Shown: positions 6,986-12,928 of the stretch, piece by piece
How positions within the stretch are numbered: position 1 is the first letter of the stretch
Layout of the letters: each line of letters starts with the position of its first letter
Source of the DNA: Clostridiaceae bacterium
Lineage (GTDB): Bacteria; Bacillota; Clostridia; Saccharofermentanales; Fastidiosipilaceae
Length of the DNA: 15,756 bases
Direction: 5' to 3'
Assembly: GCA_012800515.1 (NCBI GenBank)
Contig: JAAZJE010000068.1
Span: forward strand, 1-15,756
Made by a program: the position numbers and the translations under genes
The notes under the pieces: model-generated
What the model was told of the DNA's origin: nothing
What the model saw: only the letters and a program-made list of their open reading frames with translations
Database searches by the model: none

Positions 6986-7281
6986 TATTCCTCCGTATCG
7001 GGTTCCAGTTCGGCCGATCTGCCCAGAAGTTTGCCCAGAGCCGCCGGAGCGACACCGGATAATACCACGTGATCACTGTCCATGATCAATACCGAGCGCG
7101 TTCGGCGACCGGCACTGGCATCGATGAGAGCGCCGCGGTCGCGGGCATCCTGAATCAGGCGGCGGGCCGGAGCGGCTTCGGCACTGACCAGCGCGACCAC
7201 CCGCTCGGCATTGACGAGATTACCGAATCCTACCTGTATAAAACCGACTTTTACTTCAGATTCTCCGCTCACAGTTTCCAA
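6985..7281 (-). CDS. remA: RemA (DUF370) DNA-binding regulator
   Basis: This 98-residue protein belongs to the RemA family, which in Bacillus subtilis activates biofilm-matrix and osmoprotection genes by binding DNA as a ring-like oligomer. The diagnostic block GFGNLVNAERVVALVSAEAAPARRLIQDARDRGALIDASAGRRTRSVLIMDSDHVVLS is complete. N-terminal and acidic C-terminal (SAELEPDTEE) ends are slightly longer than in B. subtilis. The start is uncertain: TTG at 7281 has a GGAG about 13 bases upstream, while GTG at 7272 has only a weak site. Whether it controls matrix genes in this organism is not shown; here it sits 26 bp after yicC and overlaps gmk by one base. Confidence 0.93.
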   Translation of the reverse strand: METVSGESEVKVGFIQVGFGNLVNAERVVALVSAEAAPARRLIQDARDRGALIDASAGRRTRSVLIMDSDHVVLSGVAPAALGKLLGRSAELEPDTEE

Positions 7282-7307
7282 CTCAGCAACCCATCTCCGT
7301 CCGATTT

Positions 7308-8195
7308 CTATTCTATATTTTGCACCTGCTCACGCATTCGCTCCACAATCGAGCGTTGCTCGATTACTTTGGCGGTGAGTTCCCGGGAAACCGATTTGGA
7401 ACCCAGCGTGTTCAGTTCGCGATTCATTTCCTGGAGCACAAAGTCCAACTGCTTTCCGATCGGCGATTCGCCCGACAACAGACTGTCGAACATGTCGATA
7501 TGGCTCCGCAACCGTTGGATTTCCTCATTGACATCCGCCTTGTCGGCATAGAGCGCGACTTCGGCGACGATTCTGCTCTCTCCCAAATATTCCATCTGCT
7601 CCGCATTCAGCACCTGCTCCAGACGTTCCGTCAACCGCCGGCGCCAGGCATTGACTTCGGTAGCCTGGTCAATCTCCACGTCCGCCGCGGCGGCGGACAA
7701 CTCGGCGAGACGTTCACGCAGGTCGGTCTCCAGTGCCGCGCCTTCGCGGCGACGCATTTCCGTCAATTCATCCAGAGCCAGGCCGACCGCCTCGACAAAT
7801 AAGTCGCGCAGGCTGTCCGCATCGATTTCCTGCGGCTCAGTATCGAGTACTCCCTTAAACAAAGCCAATTGTTCCACTGAGCTCGTATAAGGAACTCCCA
7901 AGCGCTCGGCCAATTCGCGCAGGGATCGGTCATAGCTCAACGCCAAAGGCAGATTAAGGTTTACCGCTCCCTCTTCCGTTCTTAAATCGCGAAAGTCCAG
8001 GAACAGTTCAACCCGACCGCGACTTACTCGAGTCTGAATGACCTCCCGCAAATCCTGCTCAAAACGCATTAAGGAACGCGGCATATGAATGACAATATCA
8101 CCGTACCGGTTGTTGACCGAACGCAACTCTGCCGTAATCCTGTAATCGGGACTTACCACTTCGCCGCGCCCGAATCCTGTCATACTCATAATCAT
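7308..8195 (-). CDS. yicC: YicC/YloC family endoribonuclease
   Basis: The 295-residue product has the family's N-terminal signature SMTGFGRGE with ELRSVNNRYGDI, and the C-terminal block ESPIGKQLDFVLQEMNRELNTLGSKS...VIEQRSIVERMREQVQNIE. YicC proteins are a recently characterised group of metal-dependent endoribonucleases; the closest functional work is on the E. coli and B. subtilis members. The length is typical (about 290). Three in-frame ATGs occur at the start (8195, 8189, 8183). The only strong GGAGG lies about 16 bases before the first, an unusually long distance. It is the first gene of the leftward six-gene unit. Confidence 0.95.
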   Translation of the reverse strand: MIMSMTGFGRGEVVSPDYRITAELRSVNNRYGDIVIHMPRSLMRFEQDLREVIQTRVSRGRVELFLDFRDLRTEEGAVNLNLPLALSYDRSLRELAERLGVPYTSSVEQLALFKGVLDTEPQEIDADSLRDLFVEAVGLALDELTEMRRREGAALETDLRERLAELSAAAADVEIDQATEVNAWRRRLTERLEQVLNAEQMEYLGESRIVAEVALYADKADVNEEIQRLRSHIDMFDSLLSGESPIGKQLDFVLQEMNRELNTLGSKSVSRELTAKVIEQRSIVERMREQVQNIE

Positions 8196-8241
8196 ATGCG
8201 TCAGACCATTTCCTCCTCTCGCGCACTATTTGCCGGAGCTA

Positions 8242-8250
8242 TGTTATTAT
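8242..8250 (+). promoter_or_regulatory. Possible extended -10 promoter for the phosphoglucomutase gene
   Basis: On the plus strand TGTTATTAT fits the extended -10 pattern TG-N-TATAAT with one mismatch. There is no good -35 (CGCACT at the 17-base position), which extended -10 promoters can tolerate. It overlaps the -10 of the opposite promoter. The call rests on position and pattern only. Confidence 0.4.
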
Positions 8251-8275
8251 AGCCCAGTCGCAAATAAGTCGCCAA
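8246..8275 (-). promoter_or_regulatory. Promoter of the yicC-remA-gmk-rpoZ-glyS-ppdK unit
   Basis: On the minus strand a perfect -10 TATAAT (8246-8251) lies 18 bases from a -35-like TTGGCG (8270-8275, four of six). The expected start is near 8239, leaving a leader of about 44 nt before yicC. No other convincing promoter was found inside the unit, whose genes are spaced by -1 to 26 bp. Confidence 0.7.
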
Positions 8276-8311
8276 TTTGAGGCGAGCAACTATGCGGAGG
8301 GGACGATTTTC

Positions 8312-10108
8312 GTGCAAAACGATAAATATTCTATTACATTAGTAAGTTCGGTTTATGAGCGGGACGGAGAGTGGAAACTATCTTTCGGAACTGCCGGCAT
8401 ACGCGCCTGTCTGGGCCCCGGTACCGCAGAAATTAATCCGGCCACCATCGGACGTTTTGTCAACGGCGTCGCCGCCTGGCTCCTGTCGACTTACGGTGCC
8501 GAGACCTGCGCCCGACGCGGCGTGGTTATCGGCTATGATGCCCGTTATTTCTCAACCGATTTTGCCGCCCTGGCCGCCGCCCTGTTGGCCGCCCGATCCA
8601 TAAGAGTACGGCTTTTTGCCGAATACACGCCGACCCCGCTGATCGCTTACGCGGTGCGCCCGCTCGGAACTCTGCTGGGAATGTGTTTCACGGCATCGCA
8701 TAATCCCGCCGAATACAACGGATGCAAGCTATATGGCGCCAATGGCGTGCAGGTCGGAGATAAAGTCACCGCCGCCCTAAGTGAATATATCCCGACTGCC
8801 GCCTATCCCCGCTTCAAGAGCCCAACCCATTATCCCGATCCGCAGGCCGCCCGCTCCCTGTTAGAGACCGGAATTTACGATCGTTTCGATCTCTCGCCGG
8901 TCGAGCAAACTACCGCAACAGAGTTAATGCGCCAATATCTCGCCCCGGTTCCGCAATCGTTGACGACGGACTATCGGCAAAGCATAAGCTCCGGTATCGT
9001 AGCGTCGCCCACGGAGACTCCGGATATTTCCATTCTCTATACCGCCATGCACGGCACCGGGGCGCAATACATGCTACCCCTACTATCCGAACTCGGCTTC
9101 CGGCGGGTCGATACCGTAGCCGCGCAAATCGAGCCCGACCCACGCTTCCCCACCGCGCCGAGACCGAATCCGGAATCGCCCGAGGCGATGACACTGGTCC
9201 TGGAACAGGCCGCGCGGACACGGCCGGATTTGGTTCTGGCCACCGACCCGGATGCAGATCGATTGGCCGCGGCGATTCCCGACGATCGTGGAGATTATCT
9301 GCTCCTGACCGGCAATCAGACCGGCGCGTTGCTTTTCGATTATTTGGCGCAAAACTACCGGAACGCCACTCCGCAACAAGCCGCTTCCACACGACAGACC
9401 GCCTCGCAGTCGACCACCCCGGCTCTGGTAAAAACAATTGTCACCGATGACTTTGCCAGTGATGTGGCCGAATATTATTCCGCCGTCACGCTGGAAACTT
9501 TGACCGGCTTCAAACACATATCATCCGTTATGCTGCAACTGCGCAATGAGAAACGGGATTTAGTGCCTCTGTTAGGTTTTGAGGAGAGCATCGGTTTCGC
9601 CTTCGGCGATGCGGTGCGCGACAAAGACGGGATCGCCGCCGGCGCATATCTGGCCGCGGCGGCACGACAATACGCCGCGGCGGGTCTGACCCTTTATGAT
9701 CGTCTGTTGCAGCTGAATGAACTAACCGGCGGCTGGCATGCTTCGGCACTTTCCGGTTATGAATTTGCCACCGCTCCCGGAAAAAGCGGCAAAGAGATCG
9801 ACGATGTGGTCTATGAACTCTTCGGAAGTCCGGGAATTCATCAACGCCTGGCCGACTGTGTCGGACTGAGCGTACGCCGGTTTGACAACTTTTCCGATTG
9901 TCCGGACCCCGCCTTACACACCAAGGCCGGACGGATCCATTTGGGTGAACACACCGTAGTAGCTCTGCGTCCCTCCGGAACCGAGCCGAAACTGAAATTT
10001 TATATATGGACGGTCGGAAAAAATCGCCCCGCGGCAGAGCAACGCATTGCCGTGCTACAGACGGAAATCGCTAAGATTGTGGCTGAAACGTCTCCAGGCG
10101 ACGATTAG
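8312..10108 (+). CDS. pgcA: Alpha-phosphoglucomutase / phosphohexomutase family enzyme
   Basis: The 598-residue cytoplasmic enzyme interconverts glucose 1-phosphate and glucose 6-phosphate, feeding glycogen, nucleotide sugars and cell-wall polymers. All four family loops are present: active-site TASHNP with phospho-Ser129, metal-binding DPDADR (Asp312/314/316), sugar-specificity GFEES (422-426) followed by GDAVRDKDG, and phosphate-binding RPSGTEPK (from Arg553). The pattern resembles PgcA/PGM2 proteins that also include phosphopentomutases, so substrate choice is not certain. The GTG start has GGAGGGG nine bases upstream; the N-terminus is shorter than in B. subtilis PgcA, reaching the SFGTAGIR motif within about 30 residues. 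A Gln/Ser/Thr-rich segment (about 350-368) looks like a flexible insertion. It diverges from yicC and its 3' end overlaps ddl by 38 bp. Confidence 0.9.
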   Translation: MQNDKYSITLVSSVYERDGEWKLSFGTAGIRACLGPGTAEINPATIGRFVNGVAAWLLSTYGAETCARRGVVIGYDARYFSTDFAALAAALLAARSIRVRLFAEYTPTPLIAYAVRPLGTLLGMCFTASHNPAEYNGCKLYGANGVQVGDKVTAALSEYIPTAAYPRFKSPTHYPDPQAARSLLETGIYDRFDLSPVEQTTATELMRQYLAPVPQSLTTDYRQSISSGIVASPTETPDISILYTAMHGTGAQYMLPLLSELGFRRVDTVAAQIEPDPRFPTAPRPNPESPEAMTLVLEQAARTRPDLVLATDPDADRLAAAIPDDRGDYLLLTGNQTGALLFDYLAQNYRNATPQQAASTRQTASQSTTPALVKTIVTDDFASDVAEYYSAVTLETLTGFKHISSVMLQLRNEKRDLVPLLGFEESIGFAFGDAVRDKDGIAAGAYLAAAARQYAAAGLTLYDRLLQLNELTGGWHASALSGYEFATAPGKSGKEIDDVVYELFGSPGIHQRLADCVGLSVRRFDNFSDCPDPALHTKAGRIHLGEHTVVALRPSGTEPKLKFYIWTVGKNRPAAEQRIAVLQTEIAKIVAETSPGDD

Positions 10109-11258
10109 ATTCAAAGGACTCGAGTGCCAGCTCGCAAAGCCGCAAAACCAACTGCCCGTAGCTGAGACCGGAATATTGAATAGCACGCGGGTAGAGACTG
10201 ATCGGAGTAAAGCCGGGCAGAGTATTGATCTCATTAATCACCAAGCCGTGACGCGACCACTCATGATTGCGGGCGACGGCATCGGTCAAAATAAAAAAAT
10301 CCACCCGCGCCAAACCGCGGCAACCGAGCAGGCGGTAGGCTTCGGCAGCCAGGCGTGAAGCCAGTTCCTGCATTTCGGCGGGCAAATCCGGCGGGATGGC
10401 CAGACAGCTCTGCGGTTTCTCGGTATCCTGATATTTCGTTCGATAATCGTAGTAATCGACACTTTCGGACATAACAACCTCGCCGGCGGACAGACGCTCG
10501 GCGTAATCATTGCCCAGAACGGCGACCTCGATTTCGCGCTTGGTGAGATACGGTTCGGCCAGAACCTCAACGTCATATTGAAGTGCCGTCTCTACGGCAT
10601 CGGCCAACTCCTCCCGGCAACGGACAATCTGTGTGCCTACCGATGAGCCGCCGTTGGAAGGCTTAATAAAGAGCGGAAGCTCCATACCTTCGAGTAACGA
10701 TTTCGCGCAACCCTCCGGGTTCTGCCGCCATTCCCGGCGGTTGATCGGCACAAAGGGACAGACCGGCAAACCGGCACTGCTCAGAATACGTTTTGTCTTG
10801 ACCTTGTCCATACAGAGAGCGGAGGCGGTGACGGGGCTGCCGACATAGGGCAGACCGCACATTTCCAGAAAGCCCTGGAGAGTTCCGTCTTCGCAATTGA
10901 TTCCGTGTACGGCCGGGAAAACTACCTGCGGCAGACGCCCACCGCAGAGCCGTCGCAATACTTCCCGAGGATGAAAAACACTTCCCCCAGAGAGGATGTC
11001 CGCAAAGCCGACAGCGGCGGAGTCCGCTGTATCGGGCAAAGCGGCTCGCGCCAAATCTTCCCAATTCGGGGAAATCATCAGTTCGGGATCAAGACAAAAA
11101 GGAATCCAATCGCCGGACCTGGCAATGCCAACAATATCAACTTCGACACCTTCGCTAAGCAGATAATCGACAATATTACGGGCGGAGACACAGGAAACCT
11201 CGTGTTCCACCGAAACACCGCCGAACAGGACCAAAACAGATTCTATCTTACGCTTCAT
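10071..11258 (-). CDS. ddl: D-alanine--D-alanine ligase
   Basis: The 395-residue ATP-grasp enzyme makes the D-Ala-D-Ala dipeptide of peptidoglycan in the cytoplasm. Visible motifs are GGVSVEHEVS (Glu18, the equivalent of E. coli DdlB Glu15), FPAVHGINCEDGTLQG, ATP-grasp KPSNGGSSVG, the omega-loop YDYRTKY whose Tyr is typical of D-Ala rather than D-lactate ligases, and the metal-binding INEINTLPGFTP. The length is somewhat above average owing to a short C-terminal tail (ESFESNRRLETFQPQS). The ATG at 11258 follows the previous stop by 20 bp but has no recognisable Shine-Dalgarno sequence. The last 38 bases are also the coding end of the convergent phosphoglucomutase gene, and no terminator lies between them. 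Confidence 0.96.
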   Translation of the reverse strand: MKRKIESVLVLFGGVSVEHEVSCVSARNIVDYLLSEGVEVDIVGIARSGDWIPFCLDPELMISPNWEDLARAALPDTADSAAVGFADILSGGSVFHPREVLRRLCGGRLPQVVFPAVHGINCEDGTLQGFLEMCGLPYVGSPVTASALCMDKVKTKRILSSAGLPVCPFVPINRREWRQNPEGCAKSLLEGMELPLFIKPSNGGSSVGTQIVRCREELADAVETALQYDVEVLAEPYLTKREIEVAVLGNDYAERLSAGEVVMSESVDYYDYRTKYQDTEKPQSCLAIPPDLPAEMQELASRLAAEAYRLLGCRGLARVDFFILTDAVARNHEWSRHGLVINEINTLPGFTPISLYPRAIQYSGLSYGQLVLRLCELALESFESNRRLETFQPQS

Positions 11259-11278
11259 ATTTGATATAGTTTCAGCGC

Positions 11279-11779
11279 TTATCCGGCCGAGAGTTCCTGT
11301 TTGTCTTTTTGAATTTGTACCAGTACGGTTGCAAGCCGATCCTCCACCTCATCCAGGCACTGGTGGCAGTAATAGAGCACACCGTCGCGAATCTGCTCCG
11401 CCTGCTGATTGGCGGCTGTAACCGTCTGTGTGGCCCGAGCCGAGGCCTGACGCGTAATCTCATGCTCATCAATCATCTTGGCCATACGACTTTCGGCCTG
11501 GCTTATAATATTGGTCGCCTCACGCCGCGCCTCCTCTAGTAATTTATTCGCCTGACTCAGCACCCAGCGCGCCTGACGGATTTCCTCGGGCAAACTCTCC
11601 CGCAGATTAGCAACCAAAACTAACAGATCCTCCCGTTCGATTGAGCAACGATTCGAGAAGGGCGATCCTTTTGCCTGAACAACCAGATCCTCTAATTGAT
11701 CGATATAGCCGATGAAATTACTGCTGTCCGCGCTCTCATCTTCCGCGGTTTCCGGCACAACATTTATATTATCGGTCAT
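11279..11779 (-). CDS. Coiled-coil protein of the clostridial coaD-linked family
   Basis: The 166-residue protein starts with an acidic segment, then IGYIDQLEDLVVQAKGSPFSNRCSIEREDLL, LPEEIRQARWVL and a long Ala/Glu/Arg-rich helix (about 80-160) containing DEHEITRQASARA. I recognise this arrangement from clostridial proteins next to coaD that databases often label simply ATPase, by resemblance to V-type or F0 stalk subunits; no nucleotide-binding motif is present, so that label is misleading. There is no signal peptide or membrane segment. The helix suggests a cytoplasmic oligomeric or scaffold protein, perhaps DivIVA-like in architecture, but this is inference. The segment usually reading GAxEYAD is here GVLYYCHQCLDE, adding two Cys. 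GGAGGGG precedes the ATG; coaD ends 13 bp upstream. Confidence 0.75.
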   Translation of the reverse strand: MTDNINVVPETAEDESADSSNFIGYIDQLEDLVVQAKGSPFSNRCSIEREDLLVLVANLRESLPEEIRQARWVLSQANKLLEEARREATNIISQAESRMAKMIDEHEITRQASARATQTVTAANQQAEQIRDGVLYYCHQCLDEVEDRLATVLVQIQKDKQELSAG

Positions 11780-11792
11780 TGCTCCCCTCCCT

Positions 11793-12281
11793 CTACACCT
11801 GGTGTTCTCTCAGATGCTCGGAAATATAATCCCGCACTTCAAACGGCACCATCCCGGATATATCTCCGCCGTAAGCCGCGACTTCGCGCACAATCGACGA
11901 ACTGGTAAAGCCCAGGTTGGCACTGCAGGGCAACATTATCGTTTCATAATCGCTGTAAAGCAGGCGGTTCGCCGCGGCCATCTCCGCCTCGAAGCGGAAG
12001 TCGGACTCACTGCGCAGTCCTCTCACAACGGCGGCGGCTTTCTTTCGGCGCATATAATCCACCAACAGCCCCGAGGAAATCTCAACCTTAATATTCTGAT
12101 AGGGCTTCAGGCTGACTTCGGCCATCCAGGCGCGTTCTTCCGGGGAGAAGGCCGTCTTTTTCGACGGGTTGCGCATGATCACAACATAGAGAGTGTCGCA
12201 CAATTTCGCCGCACGCCGCGCAATATCCACGTGTCCGATTGTAATCGGATCAAAACTGCCCGGATATACCAAGATCTCCAT
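11793..12281 (-). CDS. coaD: Phosphopantetheine adenylyltransferase
   Basis: The 162-residue enzyme joins ATP and 4'-phosphopantetheine to dephospho-CoA, the penultimate step of coenzyme A synthesis. The length is standard (about 160). It begins with YPGSFDPITIGHVDIARRA, containing the nucleotidyltransferase TxGH motif, and has the RGLRSESDFRFEAEMAAANRLL substrate block and SSSIVREVA near the C-terminus. The ATG at 12281 lies inside rsmD, overlapping by 32 bp in another frame; a G-rich stretch (GGGGG) six bases before it may be the ribosome binding site. The rsmD-coaD pair is conserved in Firmicutes. Confidence 0.97.
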   Translation of the reverse strand: MEILVYPGSFDPITIGHVDIARRAAKLCDTLYVVIMRNPSKKTAFSPEERAWMAEVSLKPYQNIKVEISSGLLVDYMRRKKAAAVVRGLRSESDFRFEAEMAAANRLLYSDYETIMLPCSANLGFTSSSIVREVAAYGGDISGMVPFEVRDYISEHLREHQV

Positions 12282-12861
12282 CCTGTACCCCCACGATTGA
12301 ATACTCTAAAAATAATATCATCGTTGTTCCGTACTGACAACGACGGAACTGTTTCAATTCGGTGACATTCGGCTCAAAAGTCTGCCCGGCGGCCTGCTCC
12401 AGCACCAAAACCGCCCCCGGATTCAATACCGGCGGCAACAGGGGCTCGAGTTCGTCCCACATCTCCCGCGCCCGGTCGTAGGGCGGATCGATAAAGACCA
12501 GGTCGAAACGCTGTTCTTGTGAAGCCAGCCGTTCCAACAGACGAGCGGCCTTCATCGTATGTACCTGCGCCGAGTCTCCCAGGCTGGTTCGGGTCAGATT
12601 GTCGAGAATCACGGAGCGCGCCTGCCAGGAAGCGTCGCAGATAACCGCCCGGGCCGCGCCGCGACTGAGTGCTTCAATGGCCAATTGCCCGGATCCGGCA
12701 AACAAATCCAGCACCGCCAGCGCGCTCCAATCAAATGCGTAACGGCTGTCCAAAGAACTGAAAACCGCTTCTTTGACCCGGGCGGCCGTCGGGCGCGTGT
12801 CGAGCCCCCTGAGCGTTTTTAATTTAATTGATTTGGCCTTACCGGCAATGACAGTGGGCAT
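12250..12861 (-). CDS. rsmD: 16S rRNA (guanine966-N2)-methyltransferase RsmD
   Basis: The 203-residue SAM-dependent methyltransferase modifies a guanine of 16S rRNA on assembling 30S subunits. It shows the family entry VIAGKAKS, the conserved TRPTAARVKEAVFSSL, the SAM motif VLDLFAGSGQLAIEALSRGA and the catalytic DLVFIDPPYD. RsmD proteins are usually about 185-190 residues; the extra C-terminal residues after LFLEYS (IVGVQDGDLGISGQF) are those that run into coaD. The ATG has GAGGAGA four bases upstream. It lies 54 bp behind recG. Confidence 0.95.
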   Translation of the reverse strand: MPTVIAGKAKSIKLKTLRGLDTRPTAARVKEAVFSSLDSRYAFDWSALAVLDLFAGSGQLAIEALSRGAARAVICDASWQARSVILDNLTRTSLGDSAQVHTMKAARLLERLASQEQRFDLVFIDPPYDRAREMWDELEPLLPPVLNPGAVLVLEQAAGQTFEPNVTELKQFRRCQYGTTMILFLEYSIVGVQDGDLGISGQF

Positions 12862-12886
12862 TTTCTCTCCTCGAAAATTCGGGCGG

Positions 12887-12928
12887 TTCTATAAACCGAT
12901 AGTAATACGGACATTCTATAAGCCGATA
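12887..12928 (-). repeat. Imperfect 15-bp direct repeat across the recG stop codon
   Basis: TTCTATAAACCGATA (12887-12901) and TTCTATAAGCCGATA (12914-12928) differ at one position and are spaced 27 bp start to start. The right copy contains the end of recG including its stop codon; the left copy lies in the recG-rsmD gap. The pattern suggests an old 27-bp tandem duplication of the recG tail, or paired binding sites. Confidence 0.7.

Noticed and set aside
10018..10040. Six Ts on the minus strand after a GC-rich stretch, as terminator of ddl
   Set aside because: The possible stem has only four pairs including a G-T pair, and it lies within the phosphoglucomutase coding region; too weak to call.
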